DNA of 64,000 nucleotides. Source: Lepeophtheirus salmonis (Eukaryota; Arthropoda; Copepoda; Siphonostomatoida; Caligidae). Below the pieces are notes generated by a model. It searched no databases. It was not told the origin of the DNA and was given only the letters and a program-made list of their open reading frames with translations. Below, one piece after another: positions 44,950-56,352 of this stretch; position 1 is the first letter of the stretch; each line of letters begins with the position of its first letter. The stretch covers positions 1-64,000 of the forward strand of contig NW_027293787.1 in the NCBI RefSeq assembly GCF_016086655.4, in the 5' to 3' direction. A program made the translations under genes and the position numbers.

Positions 44950-45310
44950 CCTGGGAAAACATATAATGCGGAAAAAATATGGAGCAACTATAACCTCAAC
45001 AGGAACTCTTACAGACATAAACAACACAGTCCTATGGCATATTGGTTTTCAAACTCTCCACATTAGCTTTGAGGTCGTCTTCGTCCCCATGAAGAGTAGG
45101 AGAGGCCATATGGTGAACAATCAGGTGAGGATGGAGGTCACATTGATGCTCGACAGAAATTCTGGTGATCCTCCAATAGCCACTTTTGGGTTTACAAGCT
45201 TTTCTCAACAGGATCAACATCCTGTTGCCAGACATAGGAGATCCCAGCATATTTGGTATCAATCCAGGGCCTCCACAATCTCTGCAAACGTCTTATTGCT
45301 CACTTGATAA
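44950..45310 (-). pseudogene. Mariner transposase relic (C-terminal)
   Basis: In shifting minus-strand frames: PPSSPDCSPYGLSYSSWG (usual WPPSSPDLNPLDYSIWG, the third catalytic Asp now Gly or lost by frameshift), then GDEDDLKANVESLKTNMP and VVYVCKSSC (usual xxIVKVCKSFRxR). Upstream, a stretch with NKTFAEIVEALD fits no motif I know. Inactive. Confidence 0.55.
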
Positions 45311-47414
45311 GTTTAGAGAGTATCCGGAAGAAATTTCCACCAATTATTTATTTTAAACATCTGGGGTTGTCAAAAGAAAGTTCGTAATACATTTTAAGAA
45401 ACTTTATATTTTAAAGATTTTATAGCCTTTAAAGTGTTAAATTGAAATTAAATTGAATATAATTTAAATTAGTTGATTAATGAAAATTACCTTGGTAAAT
45501 TTTAAATGTCATACATTCATATTAAAATAATTTTGATCAAAAATCAAGAAAAACAAATCAAGATTCCCAAATCTATATTTTATAGACATATTTGAGTCAA
45601 CTAAAGAGTTTTTATCCAAATTTGTGGGCATTTTTAAAATAACCAATAACTTTGTGTATAGTTTAGAATCTTTATTTGATTACAAAGACTTATATTGGTC
45701 CCAATTTGGTCTTTCAAACAAAATCTGTCAAATTATAGTTATTTTGTTATGACGATCAGTTTAGGATAATATAAGTTCAATTTTCTGAGTTTCCAAAGTG
45801 TAAGCCAGAATAGCTTGTTAATAGAAAGGGACTATGATTTGTCGAAGAATACGCATTTAATTCACACTCAATTTTGAGAAAAATCATTAGCAGTTACTTT
45901 TGTGTTGACTAATTGCAACTATATACAATAAAATAAATGTAATTTTCATCTAAAACTGTTATTTTCTTATTATAATTAAAAAAATACATTATAATTAAGT
46001 TGCAAAATTGTAATTTATTATAAAAAAACCATCACGAATGAGTGAATATTAAATAAGGTAATATCTCTTAATACAATATATTTTATCAAATTAAGACAAC
46101 ATTCATAAAATTCATTCCCTAAAAAAAATCTTCGACAATTGACAATTTATCCGTCAGCATCCTACGGATCTATTTATTTTTATGATATTATTAGAGAACT
46201 AAACGAGAAATAAGTGTTTATATTGTCACTATAAATAATTACAAGTCTCAAATGAAATATTTTTTTGATTTCGAGTAGCATACCTAATTAAAAGTACATT
46301 TTAAAATACATTCATCATGATCTAATTAAGAAATTTTATTAAAAAATGTGTGTCCTATAAGTTCTATTTATAGAGTACAAATATGTACTTTTGCTGGCGC
46401 TAAGGTGACATACATAAATGAGTTTTCATCATTCTATGACAAAATTTGTTAGCGACAAATATAACTTTTTCGAGTTTCAGAAGGAAACCCTATATACTCG
46501 TAGTTACTTCCTTTGAATATGAAAAATAATACATGTGTCTACAATTATATTTTCATTGTTGCAAAGTATGATCATGTCCTAACTTGTTAAAGCAAATTAT
46601 ACAAGATACGAATTCTCCGTTTTAAAATTCTAATTTCTAATTATATAGTGATACTATCATTTCATTTTGATCTATTAAAATAATATGGTAATTATGTATT
46701 TATGGTTGTGCCCTCTCACTGAGCATCTTTCAGCAACATTTTCATATATTACATATTATAAGTTAAATTACGTCATCGGTGGTTTTCAAAATCAAATGAG
46801 AGAAGTCCAAGCATTTTTTTAAATCTTCTTCATAGTAATTGTGACAATTTATTTATTACATAACTTGTAACTTCGATTAAGCCAATAAAAATAATCGTCA
46901 AATTAAGCCAAATTTGTCACAATCATTTGGTTGAGTCAAGTCAGGTTTTTTTTCAAAGTTTTGTCAGAATAATTTAACTATCATACATTAATGATCCAGA
47001 TTTTTGATAAAAGTTACTGAGTTATTAAAAAAAAATTCACATAGATAATTAGAGGGTCGTGAACGGAGCACAAAATGGAACGGCGTTCCATCGAAAGTAC
47101 GTTCTATGAATGGAAAAAATTGTTGTTTTTTTAACGTTGAACGCTACAAATCAGACATTATGGTTATGTTCCAATAATACCCAGAAAAAGTTCAAGAAAT
47201 CAAAGTTTGTATATATTTTTAATATGATTAAAAGTGCTTATTAGGCAAAGACAAACTCTTGGGAGACCTATATTGAGGCAGTAGTAGAGGAAGGGGGGGG
47301 GGAGGGCTGAGTGTGAACTTATTGACAGATCTTATTGAACATGCAATTTTCAATCACTTAACTCAAACGTATGAACTTGCCAGTTCAATAATTTTGAATT
47401 ATCTGGCCGAGACA
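45311..47414. other. AT-rich stretch without recognisable gene
   Basis: It contains repeat D copy 4 (about 45840-45915), a G-rich tract at 47289-47305 with a following GAGGGCTGAG that recalls a GR arm, and a cluster of GGAACG strings near 47079-47090. No gene recognised. Confidence 0.45.
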
Positions 47415-47770
47415 AATCATTGGGCCAAGAATGTAAGCAAATAGCCACCTAAAAATAATAAATTATGATCGCGTGTGCTATGGAGGCCGCAGTATAGTCC
47501 TCCTGGAACGCATAGTTTCCCTCTGGGTAGTTGGACTTCACCAAGGTTAAGACAACCTCCTGGTACTCCTTGACCCGATTTTAGGCCCTTCGGGAACCAA
47601 TACGGGGACATCCTCTTCCTGTCTGATGTTACGATTCCAAGCATCATCAAGGAGGCTTAGAACTGAGTCTGGTTGACTAGAGTAACCTCATCAACCACAT
47701 AAGGGAGGTAAGGGTCGTTCCTGGGGTTTTTGATTAGTCCTCGTTCCAGCTTTTTTTGTTTTACCGATGT
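47415..47770 (-). pseudogene. Tc1/mariner-type transposase relic (middle)
   Basis: The minus strand reads NDPYLPYVVDEVTLVNQTQF, then MMLGIVTSDRKRMSPYWFPK (usual VMVLGVVSSDGKKMPPxWFxKG) and, in another frame, VKEYQEVVLTLVKSNYPEGN, YAFQEDYTAASIAHA, where the QED-Y block replaces the usual QQDGAPAHT second catalytic motif. The third catalytic region is not visible. The copy is inactive. Confidence 0.65.
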
Positions 47771-48344
47771 ACGGGCAATTAAATCGTCTATACTTTGCTT
47801 CTATCTCAAAAATGAAAAAACTGATTTTAACCAGTTACAGCTCATTTGAACGCTAATGTTCACCAGATTATTGTGTTAATAAATCTTGAAAACAAGTTCT
47901 CATATAAGGCCTCCCTTTCACTATCAAATTGGAAGTTGATATTTGCTTTCTTACAGTGGATATGGTACTACCTAAGGTTTGGAACATGGAATGGAACGTG
48001 GAACGGAAATAATGAATGAAAGAAAAAAATGAAATCGAACGGAACACCAAAATAGCTTAATTAAATCTAGGTCTTTCTCGAGTTTCCGATCCATATTCTT
48101 AATGAGGAGCATCCAAAAGCTTATACATTGAACATTAATGATATGGATAGTTTATTATAGTTTTATTTATAGTTTATTTTCTGCTTTTTGAATGTTTAAT
48201 ATTTCTTTATTCAATGAAGCCGAGAAAAGTGATAAAAGAGTGGTGAAATGAACAATGCTGAAAATAAGCTAGGTCAAATAAATACTTGCTTAAATGAAAA
48301 CAAAAAAGTACTTTTTGAGTACTTTTTATATTTAGAAATAATTT

Positions 48345-48431
48345 TTCCCTATCTGCGTTGTCCATTGAGCTACGTCGTTCCAATCTAGTAATTTCAGTTT
48401 TTTAAGGGACTTTTATTATTGGCCACCCTGT
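48345..48431 (-). repeat. SINE-like 5' fragment next to a mariner-like end
   Basis: The minus strand reads GGAACGACGTAGCTCAATGG then ACAACGCAGATAGGG, matching 30480-30510. Just upstream on the same strand is TACAGGGTGGCCAATAATAA (ending at 48433), which resembles a Tc1/mariner terminal repeat. Either a mariner end abuts the SINE, or the box-A-like block is really the start of a transposase. Confidence 0.4.
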
Positions 48432-48433
48432 AA

Positions 48434-49493
48434 CGTAAGCAAAACCGAAATAAATTATATTCGAACATAATTTATCCCTATTATTTACCAATAATCGTTG
48501 TATTCTTATAAATCATTCATATAAAATGTATCATAATAGAAGGAGACACCATTTTGAAGGCTCAAAGTTAATACTTTTACTAAATAAAATGTGTTAAGTT
48601 TCAAGTCTTTATGTATGGAAAACAATTAAAATAAAGCGTTTTACTGACGTCATAAATTCTAAGGCCATTGACAACTACACCATCTATCGGCTCAGTGTTG
48701 ATATTTAAATTACATAAAGGGGACAGTTTTGTAATAATTTTTTATAAAACTTCCTCAAAGGACACTAAGAATAAAAAAGACTTAAAATTTGTATTGAATA
48801 CTACCTGATGCCAATGATAAACATTAATATTTGAATTTAAAGTAAGTATTATGTTCTAAAATTCTATAAAATATCAAAACTGGTATCTTGTTTCATTTGA
48901 TTGATTAAAGACGGGAAAAAGATGGATAATTAGATAAAATTATATATTATTTTTTCTGTTCGAGTAGTTAATTTAAGATTGATTTTATTGGTGATAAATG
49001 TGGATTCAAAGGAATAAGACTTTTTTTTATAAATCTCGGTGTATTATGTTCAAGTTTAAGAACAAAAGTTTAAAATTAGTAAAAAATGGTTTTTGTTCTT
49101 AAAAAACTTTGTTGTTTTGACGCACAAAATGGCCGACATCAACAATGCTGACGTCACGTAAAATCACTCAATAGTATTTGTTACTTATATACACATATAT
49201 CAATTACTTTATAGATTATCCATTTTTATACGTGTATACATATTTTTTATATACCAACAAAGATTATGTAATATTTTTTATCCGATTTAAACATATTCAT
49301 AATAAAGATTCTTTAATCGGTAATGATTTAATTCCTCTAGGATACAAATATGTAGATATACATTGAAATAGTTATTCAACCTTATTTCCGGCTTTGAAAT
49401 TGCAACTTCTATTGATTCATTAAAGTAGGAGACATTTTGTAATCATCATTTTCTACATTAGTATCACAGTAGTATATGTTTTATTTTTAAACT
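48434..49493. other. Unannotated AT-rich stretch
   Basis: No gene recognised. Confidence 0.5.
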
Positions 49494-49495
49494 TA

Positions 49496-49860
49496 CAGTG
49501 GGGGTAATAAGTATTTGATCCCTTGCAGATTTTGTAAGTTTGCCCACTGATAACCATTTTCCATGGGATTGAGGTCCGGAGACTCGCTAGGTCACTCCAC
49601 GACCTTAAATTGTTTCTTCTCCAGTCACTCTTTTGTTGCAATGACCTGATGTTTAGGGACTATTTATTGCTGGAAGTATCATATACTTCCCATTTTCAGT
49701 GCCTTGCCTAAGAGAAAGTGGTTGTTCCCCTAGATTTCCTGGTATATGGCCCTGTCCATCTTCCCTTAGATGCGGAGAGGTCATCCTTCCTTTATAGAAG
49801 TTAAACATATTTTCCCATAATTATTCATGGACGTCTGCTGGATTTTTTCTCCAAAACATG
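49496..49860 (-). mobile_element. Tc1 (DD34E) element, 3' portion with terminal repeat
   Basis: After a TA (49494-49495) the end starts CAGTGGGGGTAATAAGTATT then TGATCCCTTGCAGATTTTGT, a Tc1-type terminus known widely in fish and other animals. About 40 bp further in, the minus strand encodes KKQFKVVE then a stop in place of Trp, then PSESPDLNPMEN, with the catalytic Glu of Tc1 (DD34E). Further upstream are NSPKHQVIATKE (usual DNDPKHTA, second catalytic block) and weaker pieces. About 60 C-terminal residues that should lie between PMEN and the terminal repeat are missing. Confidence 0.7.
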
Positions 49861-49934
49861 ATTTGGTTGAATAGTTTTTTCTTAGAAAATGAATCCTGGA
49901 ATAAATTTAAAGCACTATTTCATCATTAACTATT

Positions 49935-49993
49935 TTTTTCCAACTTGGGTGGGGCTACAGCCCCTCGTGTTGACCCCCTGCGATGTCCTTGTT
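49935..49993. mobile_element. GR-family terminal fragment
   Basis: GTGGGGCTACAGCCCCTCGT, then ACCCCCTGCGATGTCCTTG, matches the right arm of the GR element ending at 10226. The AT-rich core is not evident to the left. Confidence 0.4.
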
Positions 49994-50074
49994 ATTAGCA
50001 TCATTGACATAACAATATTTGGAATGAGGAAAAGTTATATTGCAATGGTAAAACTGACAGATATATACCATAGT

Positions 50075-50630
50075 GTGGTGTGATTCTGAACTTTTTTCGA
50101 ATTTCGAGGATAGCTAATGCAAAAAAGTTGTCATATTGTATGAAAATTACTTATGCAACATTGTAAATAAAGGCAAATATTCTTTACAAGGAAAACAATC
50201 TCAGTTATTTTGATTCGAATAATTTGTCAGACATTTTCTTAACCTATATAAATATAAAAAAATATTTTTTTAATAATTGTCAAATGAAAACTGATAATAA
50301 ATTTTGATGACCAACTTTTAGCCCAGCATTTTTTTTTACCTTTTCAGAAAGGAAAATCATTTTTTTTTTTTTGTAATTTTTTCTTTTTGCTCATTAAGGT
50401 AGCTTCTGAAAAAAACCCCTTTAGAAATGTATTTTATAAGGTAGAATAATGTCTATTATAAATTTTTTTTTAATTTGATCGACAAATGAATAACTTTTGT
50501 CTCCTTTCAACATTTGAACTGGATGAAAACCTAGATCATTTTTGAACCTTATTACAAAATTTCCGAACTAACCGTAATCGAAATTGCAAATAAGCTGAAA
50601 ACAAACCCCCTAATGTGCCTATGTACTCTT
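50075..50630. repeat. Dispersed repeat U, copy 2
   Basis: See 38110-38765. Landmarks here are CTTTTTTCGAATTTCGAGGA, ATATTGTATGAAAATTACT, TTCTTAACCTATATAAAT, TTTTTGCTCATTAAGGTAGC and CCGTAATCGAAATTGCAAAT, in the same order and orientation. Confidence 0.5.
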
Positions 50631-51559
50631 AATTAATATCCGTCAAAAATGAAAAAGTTAAGATATGTTTGTTGTAACATAGAGGCCTTTTCATGTATCG
50701 TCATTATTGTTGATGTTGTCCATTTAAGGGCCTAAACAACATAGGGTAAAAGAATAAAAACACTTTTATTATTAATATTAAGAAATATAGAGAACTGTTG
50801 CATGTCAAAATAGGATTTACGAATAAATGAACTTAAATATGATTGAATATCAAAAATTATTTCTTTAATGCTTACTTTTATTATAGAGATCCAAATCCGA
50901 AATTAAAAATTAGACAAATAATTTTCCCGAATTTGGGAACATTTCATCTCAAGTTCGGACCCTAACAAAATAGAATTTGAATAAAAGTTCCATTTTTACT
51001 TATTAATGCTAACAAAACAATGAATAACTCAATGTTATTCCTATTGGAATAGAACTATTATAATTATAACATTATTTGTAAATTTATCTCGATAGCGTTT
51101 CTGGCAACCTTGCCCCGTGAACAAAGCATAACAAAGGCCCAAAATCTATTTCTACTTAGCCAAGTCTTCCAAGCTATGAAATTATTATTCTATAATAGTT
51201 GATAATTGTTCCCAGCATAATCATAAATTATTTAAATTTAACCAACTAATAGTAAAGAAAATTGATTTGTGGAATAGAAGAAGAAAGATTGACAGCTCAC
51301 ACCCAAATACAGTGTGTTAATGAGGTAATTTCATTTGGAATAAGCATGGTACCGTATTACGTTGCTAACATAAAAATATACAGTGTATTTTATTGCCCGC
51401 TACTGATGTTTTGGCTTCGTTTCTCCTAATCAATGTCAATGTCAATGGCAACCAGCCATTAAAATGACTTAAACTTTACGGTCAATCACAAATATTTCCT
51501 CGTAACACCAAATTTTATATTACCTTGAAGGAAATATGTATGTATTTGATGACTGGCTG
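50631..51559. other. Unannotated AT-rich stretch
   Basis: No gene or mobile-element signature recognised. Confidence 0.5.
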
Positions 51560-51640
51560 GCTGGTTGTGTAAGTTTGCCTATTGATAAATATGTTCTATG
51601 GAATTGAGGTCCGGAGGTTCTTCAGCAACTTCTTTTAATA
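51560..51640 (-). mobile_element. Tc1 fragment sharing a deletion junction with 49496-49860
   Basis: GTGTAAGTTTGCCTATTGAT, then ATGTTCTATGGAATTGAGGT and CCGGAGG, corresponds to 49537-49580. As in that copy, the terminal-repeat phrase (AAGTTTGCCCACTGATAA) is joined directly to the transposase phrase (CCATGGGATTGAGGTCCGGA), with the C-terminal coding region missing. Confidence 0.55.
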
Positions 51641-52315
51641 TCTCTTGCAGTTAAAATAAACCTACCAGACACTTCTTTATTTTTCTTCTGTGGTCAATCT
51701 TGCAAAATTAGAAAGTATTCACTACTTAATTTCTTTATGGTATCTTTAATATGTAGGTATTGCTAAGTTTACCCAGAACCCGTACTATTTTAATGTATTT
51801 TGAGTGGTTTTAATTTTTTTTTTTTTCAAAATTTTCAAACTAACATCTAATTTTATGACTTTAGCTTGAGATAACTTAAAAAAATTAAAAATAAGGGCCC
51901 TCCAATTTTTCAAAAAATAATAAAGGCCCTTTCTCAATAAAAAGTTTAGTTAATTTTTATTGCAATGGTACTCTTTCACAAATGTTTTTAGTACCTATTT
52001 TTAGAAAATGTTTACTCTTTTTTGGTGTATTTTTATCAATATTAAATATGTAATTTTATGATATTTTTTTTTAAAGTTAAGAAATTGTAATTAAAAGTGC
52101 AAACATTACCTTTATACTAAATACTTTTTGAAAGGTGTATTGCGGATTATTTTCAGGATCTATTTAGGTCAATTTTTTACATTTTAAAACAAAAGAAACA
52201 AAACATTATATTCATTTTGCCTGTCTGGTCTTTTTTCTTTATCGTTTCGAAGTAAAATTTCAGGCATTCAATGAAAGTTGAAATACACTATTTGATAAAT
52301 TTGAATAATTTTGTA
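51641..52315. other. Unannotated AT-rich stretch
   Basis: No gene recognised. Confidence 0.5.
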
Positions 52316-53484
52316 TAGTGGTTCTCAAACATTATACACTTAGTATTACCGATTAAAAATTCAATATACAGACTGCAACAGTCAAATTTTCCACCTTAAT
52401 AACTTTTTTTTTTTGGAAATTTTTTTATTGAAAAAAACTTATAGCAATCAATCTTGCCAAGAATTATTAAATATGGCCACCTCCAGCCTCTACCACAGTC
52501 TCCATACGAGGTCGAAACTTCCCAACCTTTTTCTCTGAGACACTTAAAACACAGAAGTCGAGGGGATTGAGATCAGGACTAGAAGAGGGCCAGAATGCCT
52601 TGTCCTAAAAGTCTGAAAAGTGCTCCTAGTAGAAGCTCTGTGTCTTGAGACCTCATATAGTAGTTCTCAGGATAGTAAGTCTACAGTGAGGGAAGATTTT
52701 CCAACTCGAGACCTTATAGTAAGCCTCAACCCCGATTTTATCATTTGGTTTGAAGGAAAAAGTATCCATTTTCTTCCATCATAGGCAATGACTCCCAAGC
52801 AAATTATTTCGGCCGGATGTTTTGTCCTGAATATGCCTCGTTTTTTTTTTGTTCTTTCTACGATTCAAGACTTGGTCGACGAATGACTTTTTAAGTAGTT
52901 AAGGACTTTTTGGTATCTTTCAAGCCTTAAGGTCTTCATCCTGTCGGTAAGGAGATGTCTGGGAGTCTTCACAAAGCTCTTAAGGGCGAAGTAACCATGA
53001 ATTACTCTCCTGATGTTAATCTCGTCTTTGTTGAACTCGTCAGCCAAGCAGTACATTGATGCTGTTTGATTTTCCGAGATCTTGGCCTCCAGGGACATAT
53101 CATTTCCTCCACTTCCTGCCTTCCTTTTGATTCCTGTCTCATTATACTTAGCAACAATGATGTCCCCGACTGGACTCACGGTCACACTGACAATGTCTGA
53201 AATTAGTCAACATCTCTGTAGAGAAGATCTGAAACCCTTTTTCTTTAAGATTCCTGTTCACTCATTTTCTGTCCAATTTTGATCAAATTAAAAAAATGAG
53301 CAAGACAAACACCACTTGTATCAGAATATTTTCTTGAGATGTCACCTGAAACCTTAATCAGTGAAAAAATAATAATTTTAATGATGCGTAAAAATTTTTA
53401 GGATGACCTTTTAATTCATTACCCATTTCTTACTTATGTTTCCTTGCAACACCACGGGTAGCGTATCACAGTTTGAGAACCACT
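52316..53484. mobile_element. Possible hAT element containing a mariner relic
   Basis: AGTGGTTCTCAAACATTATA at 52317 and the reverse complement of 53465-53484, AGTGGTTCTCAAACTGTGAT, form a 14-bp perfect inverted repeat of hAT type. The flanking bases do not give a convincing 8-bp duplication (5 of 8). The enclosed DNA is mostly a mariner relic on the minus strand, so the mariner inserted into the hAT element, or the ends belong to two separate hAT fragments. Confidence 0.45.
52475..53185 (-). pseudogene. Mariner-like transposase relic, N-terminus to C-terminus
   Basis: The minus strand begins MTVSPVGDIIVAKYNETGIK, then MSLEAKISENQTASMYCLAD, VIHGYFALKSFVKTPRHLLT and RMKTLRLERYQKVLNYLKSH. After stops: SFVDQVLNRRKNK (first catalytic block, usual FTVDQVxNRRND). 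Then a decayed middle, and FWPSSSPDLNPLDFCVLSVS with the third catalytic Asp, ending VVEAGGGHI near 52477. The block FTVDQVxNxRxD is shared with element A (33907-36377), so it may be the same broad family. The second catalytic motif is not readable. Inactive. Confidence 0.75.
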
Positions 53485-53522
53485 TATGTATTAAATCGAC
53501 AAATTTCTAACATTTTTTATTA

Positions 53523-53830
53523 CAGGGTTTGTCAGACTACGGGCCACGGGCTATATCCAGCCCGACATCCCATTTTGATAAATCAAGCCCTTCTACTCTC
53601 TTGCTACATAAACTGGACCTTGCAAGATTTGGGATTGTTGAAATTATTTTGTATTGAACGAGGGGGTGCAGGGGTTTTATTTTATCTCATAAAATGTAGC
53701 TATAGTTTTGCCAGAATTAAGATTGAGATGAAATTATTATTATTATTCATTTTTTGTAATTTTGAATGAATATATTTTATCAGGCCCCTTTTTTGTTGTT
53801 ATTTAAACGCGTCCTTTATCTACAGAGCCA
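53523..53830. mobile_element. hAT-like terminal fragment (tentative)
   Basis: CAGGGTTTGTCAGACTACGG then GCCACGGGCTATATCCAGCC begins at 53523, in the style of hAT ends that start CAGGGGTGGCCAAACTGCGG. No matching opposite end was found; the AGGCCCC near 53781 is only suggestive. A 98-codon frame overlapping it (53473-53769) is incidental. Confidence 0.35.
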
Positions 53831-55079
53831 GCGCCAGGTTCGTTCACTATACATATTATTAACATATCGACTCTTTTTTTATCGTTCATCTTTCACTTTT
53901 ATGAATTAGTTCATCATTTATCATTCATAAACACCTTTTTGAACTTTGAACGCTTAGCACTGTTGAACAATTATCAACAACCTAGTTTTTACTTAGAAAC
54001 ACAGTTATAACAGGAGTCCTACGTCATAATCAGCTCTTTATTTGACTTTCAAACAGAAAAATCATTATGTCATTTTTAAACAGAAAAAGTATTACATCCA
54101 CGATTAATTTTTTTGCACTAAATGCATCTTATCTCGTAAATATGAAAGAAAGAAATGTATCTTATTTTTTTTTGTTGGTAAATACAAAGTTATGGATCAC
54201 AAACCGATTCATTTTGTATAATTTTTTTGTTTTCACCCCTCGACTTTATTTTATCTCACAGCCTATTATATAAAAAGAAAAAAGGCCAAAAACTTTGGTA
54301 GGTAGTCAATTATTCCAGATTATGGAATTATTATTCAATAATTGTTGAGAAGGATTCATAGTTTAACATGAATTGATTTGTATGCAAAAATCCATATTGA
54401 GAACACTGAAAAAACAAAAAAAAACAAATTAAAAAAATTCCGCCTTTGTGAAATAACGCTGTTTTACATATTTTGAAAAAGGATACGCAAACTATCAACT
54501 TTTCAATCTATTATACATTTTTATAGATTCAACTTTTTGCTAGCCTTGATGTTCAGTTAATCATGAACTTGACTAAATATGAGTAAATACATAATTAAAC
54601 TAATTAATTGATATTTCATTTCGCTCGTCTCATTCTTGCCTCTTCATATTTTAAAGGCACCATTTGAATTTTCACGGTCATCAATTTTTTAATTAGGCTT
54701 TGTTAATGAATATATAAATTTTAGTATTTGGAGTATTGACATGGGTATACTTTTTTCTGCAACGCATCACAATCAATTCAATATGATACTTTTAATATGG
54801 GGTTTGAAAGCTTGTTTTTTCATTTACCTACTTATACTTCTAGCTAAAAGATGACAAATACGAACTAATCTTCTTAAGGAGCAATTAAGTCCAGTTTGCT
54901 TCCGTAAGCCCTTAAAGGATTAATAAACTGCTTAATAACTGATAAATTATATCAAGATTATTGATGTTTCACTCAAAAAATCACATTCTACAATATTGTC
55001 ATTAAAGTACATATCTTTAGGTACTTTATAGGCCTTGTTATAAATTATATCAATAGTTGAACGAACATGATTTATAATT
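53831..55079. other. Unannotated AT-rich stretch
   Basis: No gene or mobile-element signature recognised. Confidence 0.5.
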
Positions 55080-55330
55080 ACCTCCGTCAACAAAGTTGAA
55101 CAAAGATTTGTTTTTGCTTCTATTTGTTTCTTTGTTAGTCAACAGGCTTACGGCAAAAGTTACGATTCAATTATATCAAACTTGGTACGAAGATTTTTTA
55201 TGATGTAAGTAAAATCCCATTAAATTTTGAAAGGTCAAGGAAATATATTACTTAAAAAATGCATACTCGACCATACCAACTGATCCATGTGTTATCTGAT
55301 CCTATCTTGGATATATTCTTAGAATAATCA
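55080..55330. repeat. Dispersed repeat copy, shared with 13183-13445
   Basis: TTACCTCCGTCAACAAAG at the left, ATCAAACTTGGTACGAAG in the middle and AAAGGTCAAGGAAATATATT, AAAAAATGCATACTCGACCA at the right. The phrasing CCTCCG, then 'caaacttggt', then 'ccattaaattttgaaaggtcaagg' recalls a repeat found in several animal genomes, but I cannot name it with certainty. Confidence 0.4.
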
Positions 55331-55542
55331 CGGAATAAATATGAGAGACTTCTACCAACGTATGCGCGTGTACACATCTATTTTTATTCTAAACTCAGTA
55401 AAAAGTATCTCGCAATAAAAATAACAGATTACATAGTTACATATATATATATATAACAACTTTGGCACAAATTGAAATACATAGCTCCATTGATTTTTAG
55501 AACGAGGTTTTGTATTCTACTGATTGCTTATTCAAGTTTATA

Positions 55543-56352
55543 CCGAGTGGTCTATTAAAATCTGAACGCTTTAAATTTTAAACATCACCAAGATATAATT
55601 TATCAATTAATACTAAAACTTCAACAAAATTTATAGTATAAATAGATATGCATCTGAGCTTTCTTAATCAGTCATGTAGATACCCTTGGTAGAAATTATG
55701 GTTTTTAGGGGGCGGTAGAAGTCCCTGCATATGTAATCCTCTGTCATGGCATCCCATTGCAGACTTACAGTGGCCTTGAGTGTCTCGGTGTTTGAATGAC
55801 AGATACTGTAGGCCTTCCCCTCAAAATGCACCCAGTAGTGGAGGGGGTGGGCATCGCGGCTGTAGGGGATCCAAAAGTGTCAAAAAAGAGTTAAAAAGAA
55901 CTCAATAGACATATTAAAAGCTCACTCAAAAGACAAAGCTCCTTCCACCCACTTTTTTATAGCTTTCTGGAGATTTTATTGTGAAATCACGAGATCTTTT
56001 GCATAGGACCTCATGTACTTGAGGGCATCATTACCTTGTCCGTTTTTTTTTTACTTCTCCGTGTTCAGTTTGGCCTGTCAGGCAAAGCTTTTCTTCCTTT
56101 CCAACATTTTGGACTTACGGCGTTCACGGTGGTCCAGAAGTCGCCTAACTGCTTAGAATGCGCGTATAGAAATTTGTTGATCACGTTCAAGTGTCATTTT
56201 CTTGACTTGTCCGTAAGCAAGAGAGCTCAAGTTTGATTTATTTTTTAACAACTTGTTTATGGGTTATACATCGAGATATGAATTAATTTCAATTACTCAT
56301 CCTTGATAAATTATTGAATTATTATGTATTCAGATTTCAATAGACCACCCAG
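55543..56352 (-). mobile_element. Internally deleted mariner-type element, end to end
   Basis: TA flanks at 55541-55542 and 56353-56354. The left end is CCGAGTGGTCTATTAAAATC and the right end, reversed, CTGGGTGGTCTATTGAAATC; the interior next to the ends is also alike. The same terminal repeat occurs at 27407. The minus strand carries an N-terminal part (MTLERDQQISIRA near 56196, matching MTLECERRISIRA at 27525; KYMRSYAKDL) and a C-terminal part (YSRDAHPLHYWVHFEGKAYS, HSNTETLKATVSLQWDAMTE, DYICRDFYRPL). The catalytic core between them is deleted, giving 810 bp. Confidence 0.75.

Noticed and set aside
44966..45307. 113-codon plus-strand frame
   Set aside because: It is the antisense shadow of a mariner C-terminal relic on the minus strand.
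47050..48030. GGAACG-rich strings near both sides of a transposase relic, considered as terminal repeats
   Set aside because: The strings do not align as an inverted or direct repeat beyond a few hexamers.
53473..53769. 98-codon plus-strand frame
   Set aside because: Overlaps hAT-like ends and AT-rich DNA; no motif.
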